Positions 15,704-24,311 of a DNA stretch of 64,000 nt are shown piece after piece. Under the pieces are notes generated by a model. That model made no database searches and had not been told where the DNA came from. It worked only from the letters and a program-made list of their open reading frames with translations. A program made the translations under genes and the position numbers. This stretch comes from Algoriphagus ornithinivorans (GTDB taxonomy: Bacteria > Bacteroidota > Bacteroidia > Cytophagales > Cyclobacteriaceae): assembly GCF_900115305.1 (NCBI RefSeq), contig NZ_FOVW01000012.1, positions 64,183 to 128,182 on the forward strand, given 5' to 3'. How positions within the stretch are numbered: position 1 is the stretch's first letter; every line of letters starts with the position of its first letter.

Positions 15704-18700
15704 TTACTTTTTGATATCCAGTTTGGTTCGAAGCTCCTCAATATTCAGAATCTTCGAAATCTCCTCCTGCTCCAATTTTTTGAATCTCGCAAGTTGTACA
15801 TCAATTTGCTGAGTTAATTCTTTTCTCACTTCTACAGATTGATCAGTTGGAGGATAATCTCCATTTCCAACCACGCTATTTAAATGAGCCAATTTATTAT
15901 TCAGCCTGATCGGATAGTTTAGAGGATCTTGTCCGCTTCTGTTTTTGGTCTGGTACAAGGTCTCTTCTATCTCCTGCATTTGAGCTTTGATTTGCTCCAG
16001 GTTGGCTGGCTTATTTTCCATACTATCCAGTTCAGCTCTGTACTGACGAATCAATTTAATAGTCTGGTGCGTTTCTGTCAGCTTGCGGTTCACATTCATG
16101 AGAAACTCAAACTGTTTTTCCAATCCCGCCTGAGTGGTTTCATATCTAGGATCTGCCAAAACTTTGAAGCCTTGCTCCTGTCTTTCCCCATCCAAGGTAA
16201 CTCTTACCTTATAATCGCCAGGAACAACCTTTGGACCTCGAAGATTAGCAGCCCACATGATGAGACCATCAAATCCTTCTGCATCTTCTACTCTCAAATT
16301 CCAATTGAATTCATTGCTACCAGCTTTCACTTTTAAAGTATCCCCTTGATAGCCTTTGGTTGAGAAAGTTCTCAAAACATTATTCCCATTATCCAAAAAC
16401 TCAATTTTAAGCTCTTGTTTAGGCTCCTCTTTGATATAATAATACACCAAAACTCCTCCTGGTCTGTTGGTCCCCATGGTCGGAGACTTCCTTTTCACAC
16501 CATCTATTCTATAAGAATCCTGAGGTTTAAATAGATGCAACTTTTTATTCTCAATACCTGGCTCTGCCTGATGCAAAACAGTTAGATCATCGATAATCCA
16601 GAATGAACGGCCCTGCGTTGCAGCAATCAAATTATTGTCCTTGATGGCCAAATCGGTAATCGGAACGATAGGAAGATTCATCTGCAAGGAATGCCAATTT
16701 GCACCATCATCTTTTGAATAATACATTCCAGTTTCGGTACCTGCGTAAAGCATTCCCTTCTTAACAGGATCTGCACGAATTACCCGAGTGAAATGCTCTG
16801 CATCTATTCCTTTGGTAATTTTAGTCCAGGTTTTACCATAATCCTTGGTCTTATATAAGTAAGGCTCAAAATTCCCGCTTTTATAACCTGTTGCAGCAAA
16901 ATAAGCCTCTCCTGCTTCATATGGACTCGCCTCAATACTATTGATCTGTAACCATTCCGGCATGGCGGATGGAGTCACATTCACCCACGTTACCCCATTA
17001 TCTGTAGTCACATGCACCAATCCATCATCAGAACCAGCCCAGATTACTCCCTTCTTCACAGGAGATTCTGCAGCTGTGAAAATAGTGGCATAATACTCTA
17101 CAGAAGTATTGTCTTTGGTAATTGGACCACCGGATGAACCTAATTTACTAGCATCATTTCTGGTCAAATCAGGCGAAAACACTTCCCAGCTTTGTCCCTC
17201 ATTAGTGGATCTATGAAAGCGGTTACTGGTAGTGTAAAGCATATTAGGATCATGCGGGGAGAAGAAAATCGGGAAGTTCCATTGAAATCTATACTTCATG
17301 TCTTCCGCACCATGTCCCATTGGATTATCAGGCCAAACATTGACTGTCCTGCTGATTCCTTTATCATGATCCTCTCTGGTCAAAAGACCACCATAAGACC
17401 CACCATATACAATGTCATTATTCTTTGGGTCCGGAGCGATCCAACCAGACTCCCCGCCTGCGGTAGGCTCCCAGTCATCTTCAGTGATTCCTCCTCTTCC
17501 GTCTACTCTGTGGCGGATTCTGACAGTTGAATTGTCCTGCTGCGCACCGTAAATTCTGTATGGAAAAGAATTGTCTGTGGTCACTCTGTAGAATTGGGAA
17601 GTCGGCTGATTCATGTAAGTGGTCCAATTGGCTCCACCATCTTCGGAAACTTGAGCTCCACCGTCATCGGCGATTATCATTCGCTGATTGTTATTGGGAT
17701 CTATCCACAAATCATGATGATCTCCATGAGGTGCATTAGCTCCTTTGAAAGTTTTCCCGCCATCAGTCGATTTGTGATAGCTCACGTTTAGCACATATAC
17801 TGTTTCCTCATCTTGAGTATCTGCATAAATTCGGGAATAATACCAAGCTCTTTGTCTTAAGCTCCTATCCTCATTCGTTTTGGACCAGGTTTGTCCTGCA
17901 TCCGTGGAAGTATACACTCCACCGTTATCATTTTCAATGATGGCATAAAGCCTGTTAGAATTTAATGGAGAAACAGTTACCCCCATTATTCCCAAAATCC
18001 CTTGAGGAAACCCTTCTTTGGATGTAAGGTCTTCCCAGTTTTTACCGCCATCTATGGACTTAAACATTTTTGATCCAGGTCCACCGCTTTCCAATGAATA
18101 AGGAGTTCGCTTGATCTCCCAGGTTGTTGCATATAGGATATCAGGATTATTGGGGTCTAAAATCAAATCAACAGCACCGGCCACGTCGGAAACAAAAAGA
18201 ACTTTTTCCCAAGTAGCACCTCCATTGGTGGTTTTGTAAACACCTCTTGTAGCATCAGGCTTAAATAAATCACCCAAAACCGCAGCATAAACTACATCAG
18301 GATTGCTTGGATGAATTCTCAGCCTTGCAATAAATCGGCTTTTATCCAAACCCGCTCTTTCCCAGCTTTTGCCAGCATCCTTACTTTTCCAGACTCCGTA
18401 GCCAAAAGACACGTTTCCACGGACTGTTTTTTCTCCTCCTCCTGCATACACTACACTAGTGTCACTTTCAGAAACAGCTACAGCGCCAATAGAGCCACCG
18501 AAAAAGCCGTCAGAAACAGACTTCCAGGTATTCCCGGAGTCAACAGTTTTCCAGACACCTCCACCTGTAGATCCGAAATAGTAGGTATGATCAGAGCCTA
18601 CTACTCCGGTAACTGCATCTGATCTGCCTCCACGAAAAGGGCCAACCAGCCTCCATTCCAGGGCTTTGTAAACAGAAGGATTAGGTACATTTTGGGCTTG

Positions 18701-18769
18701 GGAAGAATTTGCCTGAAAAATAAAACAGAGCAAAATTCCCAATAAACCCAATGAAAATCGATTTCTCAT
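15704..18769 (-). CDS. Secreted BNR/Asp-box (sortilin-like) beta-propeller protein
   Basis: A 1021-residue exported protein. Residues 1-26 are a Sec signal peptide ending SSQAQ. Residues about 35-720 hold at least ten Asp-box motifs (SxDxGxTW), for example SVDSGNTW, SKDAGKSW, STDAGQTW, TKDYGKTW and SKDDGANW, giving the multi-bladed propeller of the VPS10/sortilin and BNR glycosidase groups. The later part (about 780-890) is beta-rich and contains GDYKVRVTLDGE; the end (about 910-1021) is helical and probably coiled. It is often named a glycosyl hydrolase, but no glycosidase active-site residues could be assigned, so a protein- or glycan-binding role is equally likely. Single-gene unit with a clear terminator. 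Confidence 0.8.
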   Translation of the reverse strand: MRNRFSLGLLGILLCFIFQANSSQAQNVPNPSVYKALEWRLVGPFRGGRSDAVTGVVGSDHTYYFGSTGGGVWKTVDSGNTWKSVSDGFFGGSIGAVAVSESDTSVVYAGGGEKTVRGNVSFGYGVWKSKDAGKSWERAGLDKSRFIARLRIHPSNPDVVYAAVLGDLFKPDATRGVYKTTNGGATWEKVLFVSDVAGAVDLILDPNNPDILYATTWEIKRTPYSLESGGPGSKMFKSIDGGKNWEDLTSKEGFPQGILGIMGVTVSPLNSNRLYAIIENDNGGVYTSTDAGQTWSKTNEDRSLRQRAWYYSRIYADTQDEETVYVLNVSYHKSTDGGKTFKGANAPHGDHHDLWIDPNNNQRMIIADDGGAQVSEDGGANWTTYMNQPTSQFYRVTTDNSFPYRIYGAQQDNSTVRIRHRVDGRGGITEDDWEPTAGGESGWIAPDPKNNDIVYGGSYGGLLTREDHDKGISRTVNVWPDNPMGHGAEDMKYRFQWNFPIFFSPHDPNMLYTTSNRFHRSTNEGQSWEVFSPDLTRNDASKLGSSGGPITKDNTSVEYYATIFTAAESPVKKGVIWAGSDDGLVHVTTDNGVTWVNVTPSAMPEWLQINSIEASPYEAGEAYFAATGYKSGNFEPYLYKTKDYGKTWTKITKGIDAEHFTRVIRADPVKKGMLYAGTETGMYYSKDDGANWHSLQMNLPIVPITDLAIKDNNLIAATQGRSFWIIDDLTVLHQAEPGIENKKLHLFKPQDSYRIDGVKRKSPTMGTNRPGGVLVYYYIKEEPKQELKIEFLDNGNNVLRTFSTKGYQGDTLKVKAGSNEFNWNLRVEDAEGFDGLIMWAANLRGPKVVPGDYKVRVTLDGERQEQGFKVLADPRYETTQAGLEKQFEFLMNVNRKLTETHQTIKLIRQYRAELDSMENKPANLEQIKAQMQEIEETLYQTKNRSGQDPLNYPIRLNNKLAHLNSVVGNGDYPPTDQSVEVRKELTQQIDVQLARFKKLEQEEISKILNIEELRTKLDIKK

Positions 18770-18871
18770 AAGGATAATATTTGGTGGTTTCTTGAAGATA
18801 AAAAATTAGGATAAGTCTTCGACTCTATTGCTAAAAAATTGATCAGTGGTCGGAATTCTTTTTTGGCTAGA

Positions 18872-18901
18872 AACAAAAAAACCCTTTCCGAGGAAAGGGT
18901 T
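18872..18901 (-). terminator. Terminator of rplU-rpmA
   Basis: AACCCTTTCC / GGAAAGGGTT at 18880-18901 with a minimal loop; the A run at 18875-18881 gives the T tract on the minus strand. It lies 23 bp past the rpmA stop. Confidence 0.85.
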
Positions 18902-18923
18902 TTGATTTTCGTTTTAGTAGGTA

Positions 18924-19184
18924 TTAAGCCTCAGCTGGCAAAACACTTACGTAAGACTTACCGTCTGCTTTCTTTTTGAAAGTTACAACACCGTCAGAAA
19001 GTGCAAACAAGGTATGATCTTTACCTACACCTACGTTGTTTCCAGCGTGATGCTTAGTACCTCTTTGTCTTACAATAATGTTACCGGCGATAACTTGCTC
19101 GCCTCCAAATTTCTTCACACCCAGTCTTTTGGAATGTGATTCTCTACCGTTTTTGGAACTACCTACACCTTTTTTGTGTGCCAT
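18924..19184 (-). CDS. rpmA: 50S ribosomal protein L27
   Basis: An 86-residue ribosomal protein L27, near the peptidyl transferase centre and the P-site tRNA. Seen: the N-terminal AHKKGVGSSKNGRESHSKRLG signature, GNIIVRQRGTKHHAG and the end HTLFALSDGVVTFKK. It begins MAHKKG directly, without the extra cleaved N-terminal peptide known in Firmicutes. It is 34 bp downstream of rplU, the conserved rplU-rpmA order, and ends at a strong terminator. Confidence 0.97.
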   Translation of the reverse strand: MAHKKGVGSSKNGRESHSKRLGVKKFGGEQVIAGNIIVRQRGTKHHAGNNVGVGKDHTLFALSDGVVTFKKKADGKSYVSVLPAEA

Positions 19185-19218
19185 GGTCTGATTCGTTTAT
19201 GGTTTTCTAATAGAAAAC

Positions 19219-19530
19219 TTAGAGTGTAATATTTTCAATCAATACTTTGGTGAAGTCTTGTCTGTGACCGTTCTTCTTCTTGTAGCCTTTTCTACGCTTC
19301 TTTTTGAAGACGATGACTTTATCACCTTTAACATGATCTAGCACCTTGCCAGATACCTTAGCGCCCTTAATTAAAGGTGCACCAACAGACACATTCCCAT
19401 CAGCTTCTGCTAATAGTACTTGGTCAAATTCCACGGAAGCGCCAGTTTCTGCGTCTAGCTTTGGAGCATAAACAAACTGATCTTTTGTTACTTTGAACTG
19501 CTTTCCTGCGATGTTTACAATTGCGTACAT
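19219..19530 (-). CDS. rplU: 50S ribosomal protein L21
   Basis: A 103-residue ribosomal protein L21 that binds 23S rRNA. Seen: MYAIVNIAGKQFKVTKDQ at the start, then KGDKVIVFKKKRRKGYKKKNGHRQ, the basic RNA-binding loop, and the end VLIENI. The start is ATG 19530: it gives the family N-terminus, and an upstream in-frame start at 19569 would run into the -7 promoter box at 19567-19574. First gene of the rplU-rpmA operon. Confidence 0.97.
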   Translation of the reverse strand: MYAIVNIAGKQFKVTKDQFVYAPKLDAETGASVEFDQVLLAEADGNVSVGAPLIKGAKVSGKVLDHVKGDKVIVFKKKRRKGYKKKNGHRQDFTKVLIENITL

Positions 19531-19566
19531 GTGTTTCTTTCTAGATTCTTTGTCGAAATCGGAATG

Positions 19567-19574
19567 CAAATATA
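19567..19574 (-). promoter_or_regulatory. -7 promoter box of rplU-rpmA
   Basis: On the minus strand TATATTTG matches TAnnTTTG exactly. A T-rich run 19-20 bp further upstream may serve as the -33 element. It predicts a leader of about 30 nt before the ATG at 19530. Confidence 0.45.
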
Positions 19575-20223
19575 AGGAAGAGTATTTGAAGAAAAAAATG
19601 GCTCCATAAAATTATTATGACCTTAAGAATTACCTACTTCAGCAACTTAGAGCTGCGCCAAAAGTATTTATCAGTAATCCCTTTTTTCAGGAGCTTTAAA
19701 AGCCAAGATTTGTATCAACACATTCAAAGCTTCGCAAAGATAAAAAGTACCGAGAAACAGGGCAAGGAATCGTTGGACTCAAGCAATTTTAAAAGACAGT
19801 AATATTATCGGTAGAAAATTCAAACAGCTGCTCATACCTGATTTTCAGCTGTTTATTTCATTTTAAATCGATTGAATAGAATTGAACCTCGGTCAAAAAT
19901 CACTTGAATTTTGTTAAAAATATTTTTTTCAAAAAAACTGAAAAAAGTTTCAACGCCTCAAAATGCCCATTTCAGCTTATCTTTTACTTTATTTGAATAC
20001 ATATAAAGCATTGTATTTATGATATTTAAATAGTTTTTGACTATTGTTCAAAAAACACCATAATTCAGTACTCCGGGGGTTTTATTTCTGGATTTTGGTT
20101 CACATATTTGTTCAAAGGCTGTTCTAAAAAGGCAGCCTTTTCTATCCCCGGCAACGATTACTGAAGAGCTATTTGTCTGAATTTAACTTATTTAAAACAT
20201 TATCAAATAAACCAAAGAGAACG
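19575..20223. other. Long AT-rich gap between rplU and nrdB
   Basis: About 650 bp with no convincing gene; a 61-codon frame at 19617-19802 lacks family features. Poly-A/T tracts lie at 19915-19945. The nrdBA promoter must be here. TTGTTCA occurs twice (near 20045 and 20109), and CATATTTG near 20103 is a one-mismatch -7 box. No NrdR-box pair was recognised. Confidence 0.5.
20114..20144 (+). promoter_or_regulatory. Hairpin in the nrdB leader
   Basis: AAAGGCTG / CAGCCTTT (20114-20121 and 20133-20140) with an 11-nt loop, followed by a short T stretch. It sits about 80 bp before the nrdB ATG and no gene ends in front of it, so it could be a weak attenuator or a regulator site. The short T tract makes termination uncertain. 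Confidence 0.35.
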
Positions 20224-21201
20224 ATGCAAGCAGAACCAATTTTAGAAGAGAATAAGAATCGCTTTGTTTTATTCCCCATCCAGCACGCAGACATTTGGAA
20301 ATTTTATAAACAGGCAGAAGCCAGCTTCTGGACGGCTGAGGAGATTGATTTAGGACAAGACATGAGAGACTGGAAAAACCTGAATGATGGGGAGCGCCAC
20401 TTTATCTCTCACGTATTGGCTTTCTTCGCTGCAAGTGATGGTATAGTAAATGAGAACTTGGCTGAGCACTTTGTCGCAGAGGTTCAATATACAGAAGCTA
20501 AATTTTTCTATGGATTTCAAATTGCCATGGAAAATATTCACTCAGAGACCTATAGCTTATTGATCGATACTTATATCAAAGATCCGGTTGAGCGAGACAA
20601 ATTGTTAAACGCCATTGAGCACATTGACTGCGTCAAGAAAAAAGCAGACTGGGCATTGAGATGGATTGACAATGGAAGCTTCCAGGAAAGATTGATTGCT
20701 TTCGCAGCTGTAGAAGGAATCTTCTTTTCCGGTTCTTTCTGTTCGATTTTCTGGTTGAAGAAAAGAGGACTAATGCCAGGACTTACTTTCTCTAATGAAC
20801 TGATTTCACGGGACGAGGGTCTTCACTGTGACTTTGCTTGTCACCTTTATACTCAACACGTACAAAACCCGCTTCCGAAAGAAACTGTCAAAGAAATTAT
20901 CATGGACGCAGTTGCCATCGAAAAGGAATTTGTGACCGATGCACTTCCGGTAAGATTGATAGGAATGAATGCAGATTTGATGTGTCAATACATCGAATTC
21001 GTTGCGGACCGATTATTGATGGAACTAGGATGCGATAAGGTATGGAATAGTACAAATCCATTTGATTTCATGGATATGATCTCCCTTCAGGGTAAAACCA
21101 ACTTCTTCGAGAAGCGAGTAGGTGATTATCAAAAAGCCGGGGTGATGAAGTCCAATGATGCAACAGAATCAGCACGCTTCTCTTTAGGGGAAGATTTTTA
21201 A
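20224..21201 (+). CDS. nrdB: Ribonucleotide reductase class Ia, beta subunit
   Basis: A 325-residue radical-generating subunit (R2) of class Ia ribonucleoside-diphosphate reductase; cytoplasmic, pairs with NrdA. Seen: diiron ligands Asp42 (EEIDL), Glu103 and His106 in ENIHSETY, a Glu in EGIFFSG, and Glu and His in RDEGLHCDF; the radical Tyr is Tyr110. All key residues are present, so it is a tyrosyl-radical enzyme, not the Tyr-less Ic form. The start is ATG 20224 (MQAEPIL), as in other Bacteroidota R2 proteins; the frame extends to TTG 20173, which would add 17 residues. nrdA follows after 39 bp. The C-terminal tail ends LGEDF and should dock in NrdA. Confidence 0.95.
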   Translation: MQAEPILEENKNRFVLFPIQHADIWKFYKQAEASFWTAEEIDLGQDMRDWKNLNDGERHFISHVLAFFAASDGIVNENLAEHFVAEVQYTEAKFFYGFQIAMENIHSETYSLLIDTYIKDPVERDKLLNAIEHIDCVKKKADWALRWIDNGSFQERLIAFAAVEGIFFSGSFCSIFWLKKRGLMPGLTFSNELISRDEGLHCDFACHLYTQHVQNPLPKETVKEIIMDAVAIEKEFVTDALPVRLIGMNADLMCQYIEFVADRLLMELGCDKVWNSTNPFDFMDMISLQGKTNFFEKRVGDYQKAGVMKSNDATESARFSLGEDF

Positions 21202-21240
21202 CCAAAACCACTTTACCCAACCATTAACCTCACCTGAACT

Positions 21241-23637
21241 ATGCTAGTAATAAAAAGAGACGGAAGACGCGAATCAGTTCGCTTTGACAAAATCACAGCA
21301 CGAATAGAGAATCTGTGCTATGAGCTGGATCCTAAATTTATACAGCCTATCGAAGTTGCCAAAAAGGTAATTGATGGTTTGTATGATGGAGTAACTACCT
21401 CTGAGCTAGATAATCTAGCCGCAGAAGTTTGCGCTTCATTGACAGTGAAGCATCCGGATTATGCGATACTTGCTGCACGGATTGCCATCTCTAACCTGCA
21501 TAAAACAACCAGTCAGTCTTTTTCAAATACCATGAAAAGACTTTACACTTATGTCAATCCGATCACAGGTGAGAATGCGGCATTGATTGACCCGGAAGTG
21601 TATGGCATTATTAAAAAGAATGCGGCAAAGCTAGATGCGGCGATTGATTACAAAAGAGACTTTGGATACGATTACTTCGGCTATAAAACCTTAGAAAGAT
21701 CCTACTTGATTCGTTTGGATGGCAAAGTAGTAGAGCGTCCACAGCATATGTTGATGCGGGTAGCCGTAGGTATTCATAAAGAAGATTTGGAATCTGTAAT
21801 CGAAACTTACAATCTCCTTTCTGAAAAATGGTTTACTCATGCGACTCCTACCCTCTTCAACGCAGGTACTCCTAAGCCACAACTTTCCTCTTGCTTCCTT
21901 CTGACTATGAAGGATGACAGTATTGATGGAATTTATGATACATTAAAGCAATGTGCTAAAATCTCACAATCTGCAGGAGGTATCGGTCTTTCAATCCACC
22001 ATGTAAGAGCTAAAGGTTCTTATATTAAAGGAACCAATGGCGTATCTAACGGAATCGTACCGATGTTGAGAAACTTCGATATGACCGCACGATACGTGGA
22101 TCAAGGAGGAGGAAAAAGAAAAGGTTCTTTTGCCATCTACCTAGAGCCTTGGCATGCTGATATCAAAGACTTCTTAGAGCTTAAGAGAAATCATGGAAAA
22201 GAAGAAATGCGTGCCAGAGACTTGTTCTACGCACTTTGGATTCCAGATCTATTCATGAAGCGAGTAGAACAAAACGAAACTTGGTCTTTGTTCTGCCCTA
22301 ATGAGTGCCCAGGCCTTTCCGATTGCTATGGAGAGGAATTTGAAAAGCTATACGAAAAGTACGAGCGTGAAGGAAAAGCAAGAGAAACCATCAAAGCTCA
22401 GGAATTGTGGTTTGAAGTTCTGGAATCTCAAATCGAAACCGGAACTCCTTACATGCTCTACAAAGATGCAGCGAATGGAAAGTCCAATCAGAAAAACTTG
22501 GGGACCATCAAGTCTTCAAACCTTTGTACTGAGATTATAGAATACACTGCTCCGGATGAGGTGGCTGTTTGTAACCTTGCTTCTTTAGCACTTCCAAAAT
22601 TCGTGACACAAGGACCTGATGGAAAGCTTTTCTTCGACCATCAGAAATTATATGAAATCACCAAAGTAGCGACTCGTAACCTCAACAAGGTAATCGATGT
22701 TAATTACTATCCGGTAGAAGAGGCGAAACGATCCAACTTCAGACATAGACCAATTGGTTTGGGTGTGCAAGGATTGGCGGATGCTTTCATTATGCTGAGA
22801 ATGCCTTTTGACTCACCTGAAGCAAAAGGATTGAATGAAGACATCTTCGAAACCATCTATTATGCGGCTGTAGAAACATCCATGGAGTTGGCCAAAGTTC
22901 AAGGTACTTATGAAACCTACGAAGGTTCACCAGCATCCAAAGGAGAGCTTCAGTTTGATATGTGGGGAGTAACGCCAAAATCCAACAGATGGAACTGGAC
23001 GGAATTGAAGGAGAAAGTGAAGAAGTTTGGTTTGAGAAACTCCCTGCTAGTAGCTCCTATGCCAACTGCCTCCACTTCTCAAATCTTAGGAAATAATGAG
23101 TGCTTCGAGCCTTATACTTCCAATATTTACACTAGAAGAACATTATCAGGTGAATTCATTGTAGTTAACAAGCACTTGATGAAAGATCTGATCAAGTTAG
23201 GCTTGTGGAATGATAACATGAGAAACCGATTGATCTCCACCAATGGTTCTGTTCAGGATGTACCGGCGATTCCACAGCACATCAAAGATATTTACAAGAC
23301 TGTTTGGGAAATTTCTCAGAAGGTGATTATCGATATGGCAGCAGATCGAGGAGCTTATATCTGTCAGTCACAAAGTATGAACGTCTTCTTGCAAGACCCG
23401 AACTTTGGTAAGCTTACATCCATGCACTTCTACGCTTGGAAGAAGGGATTAAAGACCGGTATGTATTACTTAAGATCTCAGGCGGCAGCTGCAGCGATCA
23501 AGTTTACTTTGGATAAGAGCGCCTTGGAGCCAAAAGAAGATAAAGCACAAGTAGAAACCGTAACCAAGTCCACCAAACAAGAGGCAGTACAATGCTCTTT
23601 GGACAATCCGGATGACTGCGAAATGTGCGGAAGTTAA
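21241..23637 (+). CDS. nrdA: Ribonucleotide reductase class Ia, alpha subunit
   Basis: A 798-residue catalytic subunit (R1). Domains: ATP-cone (about 1-90, KRDGRRESVRFDKITARIENL), giving overall activity control by ATP/dATP; then the ten-stranded barrel with the redox Cys in QLSSCFLLT, the radical-site segment NLCTEIIEYTAPDEVAVCNLASL containing the N-C-E triad, and the second redox Cys. The end carries the Cys pair CEMC in DDCEMCGS, which takes electrons from thioredoxin or glutaredoxin. It reduces ribonucleoside diphosphates. It follows nrdB by 39 bp, so the gene order is B-A, and ends at a strong terminator. Confidence 0.96.
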   Translation: MLVIKRDGRRESVRFDKITARIENLCYELDPKFIQPIEVAKKVIDGLYDGVTTSELDNLAAEVCASLTVKHPDYAILAARIAISNLHKTTSQSFSNTMKRLYTYVNPITGENAALIDPEVYGIIKKNAAKLDAAIDYKRDFGYDYFGYKTLERSYLIRLDGKVVERPQHMLMRVAVGIHKEDLESVIETYNLLSEKWFTHATPTLFNAGTPKPQLSSCFLLTMKDDSIDGIYDTLKQCAKISQSAGGIGLSIHHVRAKGSYIKGTNGVSNGIVPMLRNFDMTARYVDQGGGKRKGSFAIYLEPWHADIKDFLELKRNHGKEEMRARDLFYALWIPDLFMKRVEQNETWSLFCPNECPGLSDCYGEEFEKLYEKYEREGKARETIKAQELWFEVLESQIETGTPYMLYKDAANGKSNQKNLGTIKSSNLCTEIIEYTAPDEVAVCNLASLALPKFVTQGPDGKLFFDHQKLYEITKVATRNLNKVIDVNYYPVEEAKRSNFRHRPIGLGVQGLADAFIMLRMPFDSPEAKGLNEDIFETIYYAAVETSMELAKVQGTYETYEGSPASKGELQFDMWGVTPKSNRWNWTELKEKVKKFGLRNSLLVAPMPTASTSQILGNNECFEPYTSNIYTRRTLSGEFIVVNKHLMKDLIKLGLWNDNMRNRLISTNGSVQDVPAIPQHIKDIYKTVWEISQKVIIDMAADRGAYICQSQSMNVFLQDPNFGKLTSMHFYAWKKGLKTGMYYLRSQAAAAAIKFTLDKSALEPKEDKAQVETVTKSTKQEAVQCSLDNPDDCEMCGS

Positions 23638-23660
23638 ATTTTAGAGTTCGTCAATTGGAA

Positions 23661-23692
23661 AAAGCGTCTGGGAATCTCAGACGCTTTTTTTT
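23661..23692 (+). terminator. Terminator of nrdBA
   Basis: AAAGCGTCTG / CAGACGCTTT at 23661-23687 with a 7-nt loop, continued by an eight-T tract. Confidence 0.9.
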
Positions 23693-23812
23693 GCAAAAGC
23701 CTAGTTGACTGTCTCCAACTCAGAAATTAATTGATAATAAAATATTAGATTGACAGCGATACAATTGAAATCAAAAATTTACTTTTCAGAAAAAAACTCA
23801 AATAACCACAAT

Positions 23813-24259
23813 ATGTTGAATTCGTCTAAAATCCAATCTCAACTTCAAAATCTCAGCACTGATACTCCAGCCCAATTCGGTATCATGACTCCTCAGCATA
23901 TGGTGGAGCATATGACCATCACTATGAAACTTTCCAGTGGAAGAATCAAACTCCCTGAATTTGAGCCGAATGAAAAGCAGCTGATGCAGAAACAGGCCTT
24001 GATTTATACTGACATAGAATTTCCCAAAGGAGTCAGAGCACCCAATTCAAATGGGGAATTGCCTGATTTGAGATTTCCGGACTTGGAAACTGCCAAAGAA
24101 AAATTAGTACAAAGCGTTCAAGAATATGAGGAGGCTTTTGAGAACAATCCCAAATTCAGGTCAATACATCCTCGATTTGGATATCTCACATTCGATGAAT
24201 GGGAAAAATTTCATCATAAGCATTTCAAACACCATTTTGGCCAATTCGGGATTTGGTAA
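23813..24259 (+). CDS. DUF1569/DinB-like small protein
   Basis: A 148-residue soluble protein. It resembles the DUF1569 group of the DinB-like four-helix fold: MTPQHMVEHMTITMKL near 25-40, a central FPDLETAKEKLVQSVQEYEEAF helix, and the His-rich end FDEWEKFHHKHFKHHFGQFG. The His residues (QHMVEHM, HHKHFKHH) could bind a metal as in DinB proteins. Function unknown. The start is ATG 23813; a frame extension to TTG 23750 adds 21 residues without family match. It ends at a bidirectional terminator shared with gcvP. Confidence 0.7.
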   Translation: MLNSSKIQSQLQNLSTDTPAQFGIMTPQHMVEHMTITMKLSSGRIKLPEFEPNEKQLMQKQALIYTDIEFPKGVRAPNSNGELPDLRFPDLETAKEKLVQSVQEYEEAFENNPKFRSIHPRFGYLTFDEWEKFHHKHFKHHFGQFGIW

Positions 24260-24262
24260 AAC

Positions 24263-24299
24263 AAAAAGAGGTTAGTGTTTCCACTAACCTCTTTTTTTT
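24263..24299. terminator. Bidirectional terminator between the DUF1569 gene and gcvP
   Basis: AAAGAGGTTAGTG / CACTAACCTCTTT at 24265-24294 with a TTTC loop. A T8 tract follows on the plus strand and an A run precedes, so it can end both convergent transcripts. Confidence 0.92.
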
Positions 24300-24311
24300 A
24301 TCTATTTTCAA

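Noticed and set aside
19617..19802. 61-residue open frame in the rplU-nrdB gap
   Set aside because: No family-like pattern, biased to a few residues by AT-rich DNA, and no linked terminator; treated as non-coding.
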